From Niabella sp. (lineage in GTDB: Bacteria; Bacteroidota; Bacteroidia; Chitinophagales; Chitinophagaceae), in NCBI RefSeq assembly GCF_030150205.1, contig NZ_JASLGT010000005.1, positions 62,001 through 126,000 of the forward strand: a DNA stretch of 64,000 nucleotides, given 5' to 3'. The number at the start of each line of letters is the position of its first letter. Position 1 is the stretch's first letter. The position numbers and the translations under genes were made by a program. The notes under the pieces are model-generated. The model ran no database searches and had not been told where the DNA came from. It saw only the letters and a list, made by a program, of their open reading frames with translations. Shown here piece by piece: positions 16,898 to 26,397 of the stretch.

Positions 16898-19800
16898 ATG
16901 AATAAAAAGGATTGCCTTGGCCGGCTATGCCCGCATTGTGGGTATATTAAACTATTTCTTAAAATGAACCTTTCCGTCGTATTTGTTCTTTTGACCTCCC
17001 TTCAGGTTTTAGCTTTCAGCGGACACTCTCAGGAAAGACTCAGTCTCAACATTAAAAATGCTACCATCCCTGAGATTCTGAAAAAGATCGAAACCAATCA
17101 CGCATACCGGTTTGTGTATAATGATGAAGTACGGCAAAGTACCAACAGGATCGACCTGTATGCCCGGGGTGCCACAATTGACTATGTGATGGAGCAATTG
17201 CTGAATCACTCTGCCTTTTCCTATAAAAAAATCAATAAAGGGCTGGTTGTGGTTATTGGTAAACCCAGTGAAAAAGCCACGATTGTAGTGGAAGGCAAGA
17301 TCATTGATGATAAAGGAAGCCCTGTTTCCGGCGCGAGCATCGTAGAAAAGGGTACCACCAATGGCCGGTCTTCAGGAGAAGATGGTATGTATGCCATTGA
17401 AGTAAAAGATCAGGATGCTGTATTGGTGATTTCTGCTATCGGATACCTCAGCAAAGAAGTGCCGGTAAATACAGATTTGCACCAGCTGGTAGTGTTAACC
17501 GCCGCAGATACCAAACTTACAGAAGTAGTGGTGGTGGGATATGGTACGCAGAAAAGAAGAGATCTTACAGGATCCATTACTTCAATAAAAGGAGAAGACC
17601 TGGCAAAAATGCCCAATACCAACCCCGTAAGCTCATTGCAGGGAAAGGTAGCGGGCTTAACCATTGTTAACAGTGGCAAGGCCGGAGCATCGCCCACGGT
17701 GCGCATCCGGGGCGTGAACAGTACCAGCAATACGGATCCCTTATATGTAGTAGACGGCGTTTTTCAATCCAATATCGATTACCTCAACCCGGGAGACATT
17801 GAAAGTATCGAAGTATTGCGCGATCCCTCTTCGATTGCCATTTTTGGTCTTCAGGGTGGTAACGGGGTGATTATTGTTACCACAAAAAGGGCGGCCCGCG
17901 GACAAACGAGAATATCGTTTCAAAGTATGGTGGGTGTTCAGAAGGTGACCAAAAATATTGATGTAACAGACGCAGAAGGATTTAAAAAACTTTATAATGC
18001 GCAGTTGCAGAATCTTGGAGCTGCAGCCTTCGACTATACCAATTATACAGCAAACACTGACTGGCAGCGCCAGATATTCCGGCCTGCACTAATCAATAAC
18101 AATACCTTAAGTGTTTCCAATAGCGGTGAAAAAACCACAAGCCTTTTTAGTTTGGGATACAATGTGCAGGAAGGCGTATTGAAATATGATCAATACAAAA
18201 AACTGATAGCCCGTTTAAACCAGGAGATACGCATTAATGATCATATCAAAATAGGCGGTGATGTAACCGGGTTTTACTGGAAGCAGGACGAACCGATCGG
18301 CGATGCCTTCAACTACGCAATCTGGGCTACGCCCATTGTGCCGGTACAAGCGGGTGACGACCTCTATTATAGCATGCCCAGTTTTCAGCGGGCGCAGATC
18401 GCAAACCCTGTGGCAAGGATCAACCAGAATAGGGGTAATACATTAAAAGACGGGTACAGGGCCGTTGGAAATATTTTTGCGGAGATCAGGGTTCTTAAAA
18501 ACGTTACCTGGCGGTCTTCTTTTTATACAGACTTAGGATTTAATAATACCAGGGGCTATACCGCGCTGCCCTACCGGTATATAAACCTTGGCGAGGGCAG
18601 CGGGAAAACAGATACCTCGTTTAATAATCTTGCCAGAACTTCGGTGAACCAGGAGCAGATCCAATACCGGAAATTTCAGCAGGACCATACGCTTACATTT
18701 GCAAAAACTGCAGACCGGCACAGCATAACAGCGCTGGCTGGTTTTACTACCCTGTTTCAGGGAAATGCAAAAGTAGGCGGCAGCAGAACAGATACCACCT
18801 TAACCATACCCAGGGATCCCGACTACTGGTATCTGGATATTGTAAACATCAATAACCCCCTATCGAATGTAGGCAATGGAGCAGAAGAAGCTTTTATGTC
18901 GCTTTTTGGCCGGGTAAACTATGCTTATGATAACCGGTACCTCGTTAACCTGAGCTATCGCAGGGATGGTAGTTCCAAGTTTGCAAAGGCCAATCGCTGG
19001 GGGAATTTTGGCAGCCTGGGTTTAGGCTGGGTGATCAGTGAAGAAAATTTTTTCCGGAGCATTCCGGCAATCAATTTCTTAAAGTTACGGGGAGCCTGGG
19101 GAACGGTTGGAAGCGGAATGGGACTTCAGCCTAATTTGTACCTGCCGGGGCTTACAACCGGTAATTCCGGTGTATTTGGAGACCGGGTATACCTGGGGGT
19201 AACTCCGGAATATATCCCCGACCCCAACCTGCATTGGGAAGTGGTACGGGGTGTAGACCTGGGCATCGATGCCCGGATGTTGAACAACCGCCTGTCTTCG
19301 GAGATCACTTTTTACGACCGTACTACAAAGGATATTATTACCAACCTGACGCTGCCGGGCACGGCCGGAAATTATACCTATAAAACCAATTTGGGTACCA
19401 TCTCCAACAAAGGCATTGAGGTGGCGCTGGGCTGGAGAGACCGGATCGGTGATGTTACCTACGGGCTTTCTGCCAACTACAGCTACAACAAAAATAAAGT
19501 CGTTTCCATTGGTGATAAGATCAACTTCGAGATACTGGGCAACAGCGGAGCCAATAAAACCACTACCGGAGAATCGATCGGTTATTTCTACGGCTACCGC
19601 CAGATCGGGATCTACCAGGTCACGGCCGACTTCGACCGCCAGGCCAGCTTTTTAAACTCCCGCGTAGGCGATATTGCCTTTGAAGATGTAGACAAAAACG
19701 GCATCCTTGATTCCAAGGATCGTACCTACCTGGGAACACCCTTTCCACCACATAATTTTGGAGCTTCGATCAGTCTGGGGTATAAAGGCTTCGATCTGCT

Positions 19801-20227
19801 GGTAGATGGTCAGGGAGTTGCCGGAAACAAAGTATATGCCCAACGGCGCATCTCTACCTTTGCCGTATTAAACTATGAAACCAACCGTTTAAATGCATGG
19901 ACCGGCCCGGGCAGTACCAATGTGGAGCCCATATTGGACAATACCAGGGGCAACAACTATCTCTTCAGCAGTTATTTCCTGGAACCCGGCGATTATTTCC
20001 GGATCCGGACACTTCAGTTAGGATATACCTTCGCTCAAAAGCTGCTTCAAAAGGCATCCGTAAAACAATTAAGGGTGTACGTAAGTGGTCAGAACCTTGC
20101 CACTTTTTCAAGAACAACCGGGTACACGCCGGAGGCGCCGTTAAGCAATCCCATCGCAAGCGGTGCTGACAATAACCTGTATCCGGTGCCGGCCGTTTAT
20201 TCGGTTGGCGTAAACGTAACTTTCTAA
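16898..20227 (+). CDS. SusC-family TonB-linked outer-membrane importer with STN domain
   Basis: A 1109-aa oligosaccharide importer. Order: signal sequence (ending about residue 45 at SGHSQ), STN domain (about 50-105, LSLNIKNATIPEILKKIETN), carboxypeptidase-regulatory-like domain (about 130-200, VEGKIIDDKGSPVSGASIVE), TonB-box-like EVVVVGYGTQKRRDLTGSIT, and a plug with RGVNSTSNTDPLYVVDGVF. The barrel ends in Phe (GVNVTF). I chose the ATG at 16898. Together with the upstream ECF/FecR pair it forms the sensor-importer of the glucan locus; SusD follows after 18 nt. Confidence 0.96.
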   Translation: MNKKDCLGRLCPHCGYIKLFLKMNLSVVFVLLTSLQVLAFSGHSQERLSLNIKNATIPEILKKIETNHAYRFVYNDEVRQSTNRIDLYARGATIDYVMEQLLNHSAFSYKKINKGLVVVIGKPSEKATIVVEGKIIDDKGSPVSGASIVEKGTTNGRSSGEDGMYAIEVKDQDAVLVISAIGYLSKEVPVNTDLHQLVVLTAADTKLTEVVVVGYGTQKRRDLTGSITSIKGEDLAKMPNTNPVSSLQGKVAGLTIVNSGKAGASPTVRIRGVNSTSNTDPLYVVDGVFQSNIDYLNPGDIESIEVLRDPSSIAIFGLQGGNGVIIVTTKRAARGQTRISFQSMVGVQKVTKNIDVTDAEGFKKLYNAQLQNLGAAAFDYTNYTANTDWQRQIFRPALINNNTLSVSNSGEKTTSLFSLGYNVQEGVLKYDQYKKLIARLNQEIRINDHIKIGGDVTGFYWKQDEPIGDAFNYAIWATPIVPVQAGDDLYYSMPSFQRAQIANPVARINQNRGNTLKDGYRAVGNIFAEIRVLKNVTWRSSFYTDLGFNNTRGYTALPYRYINLGEGSGKTDTSFNNLARTSVNQEQIQYRKFQQDHTLTFAKTADRHSITALAGFTTLFQGNAKVGGSRTDTTLTIPRDPDYWYLDIVNINNPLSNVGNGAEEAFMSLFGRVNYAYDNRYLVNLSYRRDGSSKFAKANRWGNFGSLGLGWVISEENFFRSIPAINFLKLRGAWGTVGSGMGLQPNLYLPGLTTGNSGVFGDRVYLGVTPEYIPDPNLHWEVVRGVDLGIDARMLNNRLSSEITFYDRTTKDIITNLTLPGTAGNYTYKTNLGTISNKGIEVALGWRDRIGDVTYGLSANYSYNKNKVVSIGDKINFEILGNSGANKTTTGESIGYFYGYRQIGIYQVTADFDRQASFLNSRVGDIAFEDVDKNGILDSKDRTYLGTPFPPHNFGASISLGYKGFDLLVDGQGVAGNKVYAQRRISTFAVLNYETNRLNAWTGPGSTNVEPILDNTRGNNYLFSSYFLEPGDYFRIRTLQLGYTFAQKLLQKASVKQLRVYVSGQNLATFSRTTGYTPEAPLSNPIASGADNNLYPVPAVYSVGVNVTF

Positions 20228-20245
20228 CTATTAATTGCAGCGATT

Positions 20246-21799
20246 ATGAAACAATATAAACGAGTACAGATTTTTAGTGCGGTAAGCATTTTAGCTATTT
20301 TGCTGTTCAGCGGATGTAAAAAAGGATTCCTGGATCGGGATCCCCAGGGAAAATATACGGCAGAAACCTATCCTTATCCGGGAGGTTCAGGACCCTATGA
20401 TTCTTATTTATTTGCCGCGTATGCCGAATTAAGGGCCTTTAATGTACATAGCCAGGCATTTATTTGTGCAACCGGTATCCGGAGCGATGACGGTGATAAA
20501 GGCAGCACGCCCTCTGATGGCGGGGCTGCTGCTGCGGATATGGATAATTTTCCGGTACAACCGAATTACTCCTCGAATGATTTTGCCAACGCACTTTGGG
20601 TTGGGTACTATGCCCTTATTAATAAAGCCAATATTGCTATAGATCAGGTACAAAACAATAAGGATATAGAGGCAACAGAAGACGTTAAGATGCAATCAGA
20701 AGCAGAAGCCAAATTCATTCGTGGGTATGCATACTTTATGCTGGTGCGTTTATTTGGCCGGGTGCCGGTCATTGATAAGGTATTTACAGACCCGGCAGCG
20801 CAAAGCAATGTTCCGCAAAGCAGCGCGGACCAGGTGTATACACTCATCGAAAGTGATCTGCAATTTGCCACACAATACCTGCCCCCTTCCTGGGATCCGC
20901 AGAAGTTTCCCGGAAGACTGACAAAAGGAGCGGCCAATGGCTTACTGGCAAAAGTATACCTGACTCGTAAAAAATGGGCACAGGCACAAGCCGCCGCTAA
21001 CGCGGTAATGACGGCCGGTTTGTACAATTTAAACACTACGTATGACAAAATATTCCGGGAAGAGGGCGAAAACAGTTCCGAATCTGTATTTGAAGTGCAG
21101 GCCACCGCAAACTTTACTACCAAAACGGCATTGGGAGTGCAATATGCACAGATCATGGGCGTTAGAGGTTCCGGAAGCTGGAACCTGGGCTGGGGTTGGA
21201 ATACGCCCAGCAGGAGTTTAGATACGGCCTATGAGGCCGGTGATCCCCGCAGAAAACGGACCATTTTATATACCACCGGCGACAGTGCCGTTTCTATTTA
21301 TGGTGAGGTGTTGCCAGCAGGATTGCCCAATCCCCGGTATAACAATAAAGTTTATTCCAATCCTTCCATGCGGGGCACGGTGGGCGATCAGTTTGGCTAT
21401 TGGATGAATGTACGGATTCTTCGCTACGCAGATGTGGTACTGATGTTTGCAGAAGCCGCGAATGAGGTGGGCGGCGATGCCAATATCACCGCAGCTCGGG
21501 ATGCGCTGAATGCTGTAAGGGCCCGGGCCCGGGCAGGAAACAATGCCATTCTGCCCAATGTAACCACCACTGACCAGGCCACATTAAGAAATGCCATAAG
21601 AAAGGAACGGCGGATTGAACTGGCGATGGAGCACGACCGGTTTTTCGACCTGGTGCGCTGGGGCATTGCAGCGGCAACCTTAAATGCTGCGGGCAAGACC
21701 AATTTCCGGGACGACCGGGATGTGTTATTACCCATTCCAAAGACGCAGATCGATTTGAGTAAAGGAGTGCTGACTCAAAATCCGGGCTACGGGAATTAA
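20246..21799 (+). CDS. SusD-family surface glycan-binding lipoprotein
   Basis: A 517-aa SusD homologue. The lipoprotein signal ends ILLFSGCKKGFLDRDP, with Cys at about residue 24. The helical SusD core is recognisable from SEAEAKFIRGYAYFMLVRLF and from the C-terminal VRILRYADVVLMFAEAANEV and RKERRIELAMEHDRFFDLVR. It would form the glycan-binding lid of the preceding SusC barrel. The LamG-like lipoprotein that follows after 28 nt is probably a further surface glycan-binding component. Confidence 0.95.
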   Translation: MKQYKRVQIFSAVSILAILLFSGCKKGFLDRDPQGKYTAETYPYPGGSGPYDSYLFAAYAELRAFNVHSQAFICATGIRSDDGDKGSTPSDGGAAAADMDNFPVQPNYSSNDFANALWVGYYALINKANIAIDQVQNNKDIEATEDVKMQSEAEAKFIRGYAYFMLVRLFGRVPVIDKVFTDPAAQSNVPQSSADQVYTLIESDLQFATQYLPPSWDPQKFPGRLTKGAANGLLAKVYLTRKKWAQAQAAANAVMTAGLYNLNTTYDKIFREEGENSSESVFEVQATANFTTKTALGVQYAQIMGVRGSGSWNLGWGWNTPSRSLDTAYEAGDPRRKRTILYTTGDSAVSIYGEVLPAGLPNPRYNNKVYSNPSMRGTVGDQFGYWMNVRILRYADVVLMFAEAANEVGGDANITAARDALNAVRARARAGNNAILPNVTTTDQATLRNAIRKERRIELAMEHDRFFDLVRWGIAAATLNAAGKTNFRDDRDVLLPIPKTQIDLSKGVLTQNPGYGN

Positions 21800-21827
21800 T
21801 TTATTTACGTTAATTAATCTTCTTAAA

Positions 21828-22715
21828 ATGAAATATAATAAATACAATTCATTTTTATTATTGGGGCTAATGGCGATCCTTTTCCATGCCTGCAAAAAAG
21901 ATGGGAATCCGAATCATTTGCCCGGTGTTTCTCCGGCTGACTATGCAGATAAGATAGACGGGTATACCAGTTCGGATGAGATCAATCCAAAAAAATTGGT
22001 GGCCTACTGGAGTTTCGATGATTCAAAAAATGAATTAAAAACGAATACGGCTCCCACGCAAACATTAAATGATGCCCTTGTAAGCGGCGGGGTGAGGGGC
22101 AAGGCGCTAAACCTCAATGGAGGATATCTATATTTTGCAAAGCAGTTTGACGCCTTTAAAACAGATGCACTTAAGTCATGGAGCATCAGTGTGTGGGCAA
22201 AATTAAAGAACAATGGAAGTAAACGTACCATGCTTTTACAGCTGGCAGAAAAAGACGTCTCTCTTAATGGCAATATCAATTTTTTATTAAACACCCAAAG
22301 TTATCCGGCAACAAATGATTCTGTTTTACGGATACAGCCAACATTTAGAAAAATAACCGGAGCCGCTGGTGCTGTAGAAGATAATTTGAATAGTATATTG
22401 GACAAAACCAACTTGAATAACTGGAATCATATTGTGCTTACATACGATATAACGACCGGTGTTTTCAATATCTGGTTAAATGGTGTGAAAGTAGGGAACT
22501 TTCCCAACAGAGGAACTACAAATTTGTTTAACTCCTATGAACCGAATGAGTTTATAATCGGGTCAAATTATAATGGTATACCAGGAAAGATTCCCGGATC
22601 GGACGCGGCCGTTGCTCCAATGACCGGTATGGTCGACGAGCTGAGAATATTTAATGAGTCCTTAAAGGATGATTATATAAAAGCATTGTATAAGCTGGGA
22701 CTGAAAAACTTATAA
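21828..22715 (+). CDS. LamG/concanavalin A-like surface lipoprotein
   Basis: A 295-aa lipoprotein (signal ends LFHACKKDG, Cys22) with one concanavalin A-like/LamG jelly-roll domain (about residues 58-290). Typical strands are LVAYWSFDDSKNELK, GKALNLNGGYLYF, SWSISVWAKLKNNGSKRTML, LNNWNHIVLTYD and MVDELRIFNESL. I see no enzyme motif, so a binding role is more likely. Its place directly after SusC-SusD suggests a surface glycan-binding protein for this locus. It is the last gene before a strong hairpin. Confidence 0.85.
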   Translation: MKYNKYNSFLLLGLMAILFHACKKDGNPNHLPGVSPADYADKIDGYTSSDEINPKKLVAYWSFDDSKNELKTNTAPTQTLNDALVSGGVRGKALNLNGGYLYFAKQFDAFKTDALKSWSISVWAKLKNNGSKRTMLLQLAEKDVSLNGNINFLLNTQSYPATNDSVLRIQPTFRKITGAAGAVEDNLNSILDKTNLNNWNHIVLTYDITTGVFNIWLNGVKVGNFPNRGTTNLFNSYEPNEFIIGSNYNGIPGKIPGSDAAVAPMTGMVDELRIFNESLKDDYIKALYKLGLKNL

Positions 22716-22727
22716 ATACACGCAGCA

Positions 22728-22783
22728 GCTGTATCAAAAGCTGGATGCCGGCGTGGTCATGCGGCTTTTGATACGGCTTTATG
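22728..22783 (+). terminator. Hairpin terminator or attenuator after the SusC-SusD-LamG operon
   Basis: GCTGTATCAAAAGC (22728-22741) pairs with GCTTTTGATACGGC (22764-22777) over 14 bp, with one G-T pair and a 22-nt loop, followed by TTTA. It separates the binding/import genes from the enzyme genes, so the enzymes may be expressed at a lower level or from their own promoter. Confidence 0.6.
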
Positions 22784-22941
22784 CTGGTAGTTAGATGACA
22801 TATTCTCACCGCTAAGTTTGCCTGCCGGCAAACATATGGAATACAAAGCAAGCATGATGGCTCCGGAGATTAAAAAAGAAGCGTATAAAACTTGGATCTC
22901 GCAATCCCCGGTTGTAACTTCAGGAATCTTAAATTATAAAT

Positions 22942-24285
22942 ATGTTGAGAATTATTGCACTTACCATTTTCCTGGTTACAGGCAATCTTTCTTTTGCCCA
23001 AAAAACGGCAAACAAGTCCGATGCCATTCCGTATACCTTAAAGATCGATCGGAATATTTCCGATTCTGCTTTGGTAGACCTGGTTCAGAAACAGACCCTG
23101 CGTTATTTCTGGGATTTTGCGCACCCCGTAAGCGGCATGGCCCGGGAGCGGAGCAATCAATCGTTTAATTATGGTCAGGAAGTGGTTACCACCGGGGGTA
23201 CGGGTTTTGGAGTAATGGCCATTGTTGCTGGGGTGAACCGCGGATGGATCCAAAGAGATACGGCTGCGCGCTTTCTGCTGAAAATGGTAAAATGGCTGTC
23301 GAAGGCCGATTCCTACCACGGAGCGTTTCCGCATTGGTATAATGGCGCAACCGGTAAAACCATTCCCTTCAGCCGGAAGGATGACGGTGCTGACCTGGTA
23401 GAATCTTCATTTTTATTGCAGGGATTGTTATGCGTGCGTCAGTATTTTGATAAGGACCTTCCCCTGGAAAGAGAATTGCGCGGCCGCATCAACGGGTTGT
23501 GGAATGAAGTGGAATGGGATTGGTTTACCCGGGGCGGACAAGAAGTGTTATACTGGCATTGGAGCCCGAATAACGGGTGGGCTATGAACTTTCCCTTAAG
23601 AGGGTTCAACGAATGCCTCATTACCTATGTGCTGGCGGCCTCGGCAGAACGCTATCCCGTAAGCCGGCGGGTGTATGACCGGGGTTGGGCGCAGAGCAAC
23701 TTTTTTAAAAATGGAAAAACGTTTTATAACTATACCCTGCCGCTGGGTTTCGATTATGGCGGTCCGCTCTTCTTTTCGCACTATTCCTTCCTGGGACTAA
23801 ATCCGAAAGGATTAAAAGATCAGTACGCCGATTACTGGGTGCAGAACCAGCATCATACACTCATCAATTATTCCTATTGTGTAGACAATCCAAAGGCCTT
23901 TAAAGGGTATGGCGAAAATTGCTGGGGACTTACAGCCAGTGATGATCCGGGCGGTTATGATGCACACCAACCCACAAATGATAACGGAACCATTACACCG
24001 ACTGCCGCCTTATCGGCATTTCCCTATACGCCGCAGCAATCGATGAAAGCATTGCGGTATTTTTATGGAACGCTGGGCGATAAAATATGGGCCGAATATG
24101 GCTTTACCGATGCCTTTAACGAAACAAAAGGCTGGTATGCAAAAAGTCATCTTGCTATTGACCAGGGTCCCATTGTGGTAATGATCGAAAATTACCGCAC
24201 CGGTTTGCTCTGGAAGCTTTTTATGAGCTGTCCGGAAGTGCAGAGCGGATTGAAGAAACTGGGTTTTACCAATGCCTATCAATAA
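22942..24285 (+). CDS. GH144-type endo-beta-1,2-glucanase, exported (glycoamylase-fold family)
   Basis: A 447-aa protein with a signal peptide (about 1-20, LFLVTGNLSFAQ-like), assigned to the PF10091 glycoamylase-fold family that contains GH144 endo-beta-1,2-glucanases. The conserved segments are all present: VTTGGTGFGVMAIVAGVNRG, YHGAFPHWYNGATGKTIPF, KDDGADLVESSFLLQGLL, LYWHWSPNNGWAMNFPLRGF, GPLFFSHYSFLGL and IENYRTGLLWKLF. Asp151, Glu154 and Glu224 have almost the same spacing as the essential Asp139, Glu142 and Glu211 that I recall for the Chitinophaga pinensis enzyme. It heads the enzyme half of the locus and is followed 5 nt later by a close paralogue. Many databases call this family glucoamylase, which is misleading. 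Confidence 0.88.
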   Translation: MLRIIALTIFLVTGNLSFAQKTANKSDAIPYTLKIDRNISDSALVDLVQKQTLRYFWDFAHPVSGMARERSNQSFNYGQEVVTTGGTGFGVMAIVAGVNRGWIQRDTAARFLLKMVKWLSKADSYHGAFPHWYNGATGKTIPFSRKDDGADLVESSFLLQGLLCVRQYFDKDLPLERELRGRINGLWNEVEWDWFTRGGQEVLYWHWSPNNGWAMNFPLRGFNECLITYVLAASAERYPVSRRVYDRGWAQSNFFKNGKTFYNYTLPLGFDYGGPLFFSHYSFLGLNPKGLKDQYADYWVQNQHHTLINYSYCVDNPKAFKGYGENCWGLTASDDPGGYDAHQPTNDNGTITPTAALSAFPYTPQQSMKALRYFYGTLGDKIWAEYGFTDAFNETKGWYAKSHLAIDQGPIVVMIENYRTGLLWKLFMSCPEVQSGLKKLGFTNAYQ

Positions 24286-24290
24286 TAAGC

Positions 24291-25538
24291 ATGACACAAC
24301 AAGAAACCCCGCTACCGCTAAACGAAAATGCATTGCTGGAGTTGGTACAACGGCAAACCTTTTCATATTTCTGGGACTTTGCGCATCCCGCCTGTGGTTT
24401 GCCCAGGGATCGGGATCATGAACATTATAAAGATGTGATTACCACCGGAGGTGCTGGTTTTGGGGTGATGGCCCTGGTTGTGGCAACCGAGCGGAAATGG
24501 ATCAACCGCGCGCAGGCCGTTACGCGTCTTTTAAAGATCCTTTCTTTTTTGGACAGGGCCGAGAAGCACCATGGGGCCTTTCCTCACTGGCTCAACGGAC
24601 GCACTGGAAAAACGATCCCATTTGCAAAAAAGGATGATGGTGCCGACCTGGTAGAAACGGCTTTTTTGTTCCAGGGCCTGCTGACGGTTCGGCAATATTT
24701 TAACCGGAGAAACAAAGAAGAGCAAACCATCCGGACAACGGTAACCAAACTCTGGAAGCAGGTGGAATGGAGTTGGTTTACAAGAGAACGCGATGTACTG
24801 TACTGGCATTGGAGCCCTAAACATCATTGGGCAATGAATTTGCCGATAGAAGGCTATAATGAAGCGATGATTACTTATATACTGGCGGCCGCCGCCCCGG
24901 AATATTCCATTTCTAAAAAAGTATATGAATGCGGCTGGGCACGGAACGGAGCCATGAAGAACGGCAACACTTTTTACCGGACAAGGTTACCGCTGGGACC
25001 GGATCTGGGCGGGCCGCTGTTCTTTGCGCATTATAGTTTTACGGGGCTGGATCCCAGGGGACTGAGCGATCGCTTTGCGGATTATGAGCGCCAGCACAAA
25101 GCGCATGTAACCATCAATTACCGGTATTGCGTAGATAATCCCGGGCATTACAAAAATTATGGCAAACAGTCCTGGGGATTATCAGCCTGCGATTATAAGC
25201 GAAGATACCGGGAACACTCCCCGGTAAAAGACAATGGCACTATTTGTTGTGCGGCCGCACTTTCCAGTTTACCCTATCGCCCAAAAGAATCACTGGCGGC
25301 CCTGCGGTATTTTTACGAAGTGCTGGGCGACAAGATCTGGGGCCGTTATGGCTTCTCAGAAAGTTATAACGAAACGCGGAAATGGTATGCCACATCGCAC
25401 CTGGCCATCAACCAGGGCGCTACCATCCTGATGATCGAAAATTACCGCACCGGGTTACTTTGGAAATGGTTTATGAAAGATAAAGAAGTACAGCGGGGGT
25501 TGAAGAAACTTGGCTTTAAAAGCCCGCATCTGAAATGA
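24291..25538 (+). CDS. GH144-type glucanase paralogue lacking a signal peptide
   Basis: A 415-aa close paralogue of the preceding gene; conserved blocks such as HGAFPHWLNGRTGKTIPFAK and KKDDGADLVETAF are nearly identical. Asp119, Glu122 and Glu191 occupy the catalytic positions. It starts at an ATG 5 nt after the paralogue stop, and the protein begins MTQQETPLPLNENALLELVQ with no hydrophobic export signal. It would therefore be cytoplasmic unless a longer start exists, and none is visible because the upstream gene stop intervenes. It may act on imported oligosaccharides, or be a duplicate that lost its signal. Tandem duplication is the simplest origin. Confidence 0.86.
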   Translation: MTQQETPLPLNENALLELVQRQTFSYFWDFAHPACGLPRDRDHEHYKDVITTGGAGFGVMALVVATERKWINRAQAVTRLLKILSFLDRAEKHHGAFPHWLNGRTGKTIPFAKKDDGADLVETAFLFQGLLTVRQYFNRRNKEEQTIRTTVTKLWKQVEWSWFTRERDVLYWHWSPKHHWAMNLPIEGYNEAMITYILAAAAPEYSISKKVYECGWARNGAMKNGNTFYRTRLPLGPDLGGPLFFAHYSFTGLDPRGLSDRFADYERQHKAHVTINYRYCVDNPGHYKNYGKQSWGLSACDYKRRYREHSPVKDNGTICCAAALSSLPYRPKESLAALRYFYEVLGDKIWGRYGFSESYNETRKWYATSHLAINQGATILMIENYRTGLLWKWFMKDKEVQRGLKKLGFKSPHLK

Positions 25539-25595
25539 TGCTACAGAGCCCAGATGAGCGCCGGTACCTTCTTCCTGGTTAAGCCGTTCAATAAG

Positions 25596-25930
25596 GCCAC
25601 AGATGCGCAGATTAAAGGGCAGTTAATCAACGGTCCTAAATGGGTTGAGAACAAAAAGGAAAATATTGTTTAAAGCGAAGCTGCAGATGCGCTGATTATA
25701 AGGATCAGCTAATCATCTGCGAATCAGCGGCTTTAAATAGCCCGGAGATAGAAGAAAAAATCAATGTTTAAAAACTGAAGCCGCAGATGCGCTGATTATA
25801 AGGATCGGCTAATCATCTGCGAATCAGCGGCTTTAAATAATCCGGAGACAAAAGAAAAAATTAATGTTTAAACTGAAGCTGCAGAAGCGCTGATTATAAG
25901 AGGCCAAATAATCATCGGTACATCGGAGGT
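25596..25930 (+). repeat. Structured repeat array, upstream part (four copies)
   Basis: Four same-orientation copies of an element of about 55 nt begin at about 25596, 25680, 25780 and 25878. The spacers are themselves similar (AAATATTGTTTAAA, ATGTTTAAA). The two best copies run GCCGCAGATGCGCTGATTA, a variable turn, then TAATCATCTGCGAATCAGC and GGC. Outer arms AAGCCGC/GCGGCTT pair. The words GCAGATG, GCTGATT, CATCTGC and AATCAGC follow in the interleaved order a-b-a'-b', so alternative or pseudoknot-like pairings are possible. Copies 1 and 4 are degenerate. The array lies between the GH144 gene and the GxxExxY gene. Confidence 0.8.
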
Positions 25931-25998
25931 GAAAAGCAGCATTGCAACCTACCTTTGAAATGAGAAATCGTTTATAAAACGATCGTTAACTAATCACC

Positions 25999-26397
25999 AT
26001 GAAAAAAAACTTTAATGAGAGGGCGTACCCTTTGCAGTCAGAAAGCTATATGCTAATTAGAATTGCAATGGAGATCCATCGGATATTGGGCAAAGGCTTC
26101 CTGGAAATTGTATACAAGGATGCATTTGACTATGAATTAAATAGCAGGGGCATTCTTTATGAACGAGAAAAAGAATATAATGTTACATATAAAAAGATCA
26201 TATTGCCGCACAAATTTTATGCAGATTTTGTGATTGAAAATAAAATCATACTGGAGTTAAAATCAAAAAAGGGAATAATAGAAGATCATTACGCGCAGGT
26301 GATTAATTATCTTGCTGTATCCAGGTTACAATTGGGATTGCTGGTAAATTTTCATGAAAAGTCGCTGGAATATAAACGGATCATACTATCAGAATGA
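25999..26397 (+). CDS. GxxExxY protein, PD-(D/E)XK nuclease-like
   Basis: A 132-aa protein of the GxxExxY family, assigned to the PDDEXK_3 nuclease-like superfamily. The family signature is GKGFLEIVY (Gly-x-x-Glu-x-x-Tyr) at about residues 31-39. The nuclease-like core is YADFVIENKIILELKS (about 74-89), with an Asp followed by Glu-x-Lys as in PD-(D/E)XK enzymes. A predicted core helix with HYAQVINYL follows. No signal or membrane segment. Function is unknown. It is out of place in a glycan locus, is more AT-rich than its neighbours, and is flanked on both sides by the same structured repeats, suggesting that gene and repeats form one mobile or selfish unit. Confidence 0.85.
   Translation: MKKNFNERAYPLQSESYMLIRIAMEIHRILGKGFLEIVYKDAFDYELNSRGILYEREKEYNVTYKKIILPHKFYADFVIENKIILELKSKKGIIEDHYAQVINYLAVSRLQLGLLVNFHEKSLEYKRIILSE

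Noticed and set aside
22818..23168. Plus-strand frame overlapping the start of the first GH144 gene
   Set aside because: It overlaps the signal peptide and N terminus of the GH144 gene in another frame and encodes a basic, low-information protein.
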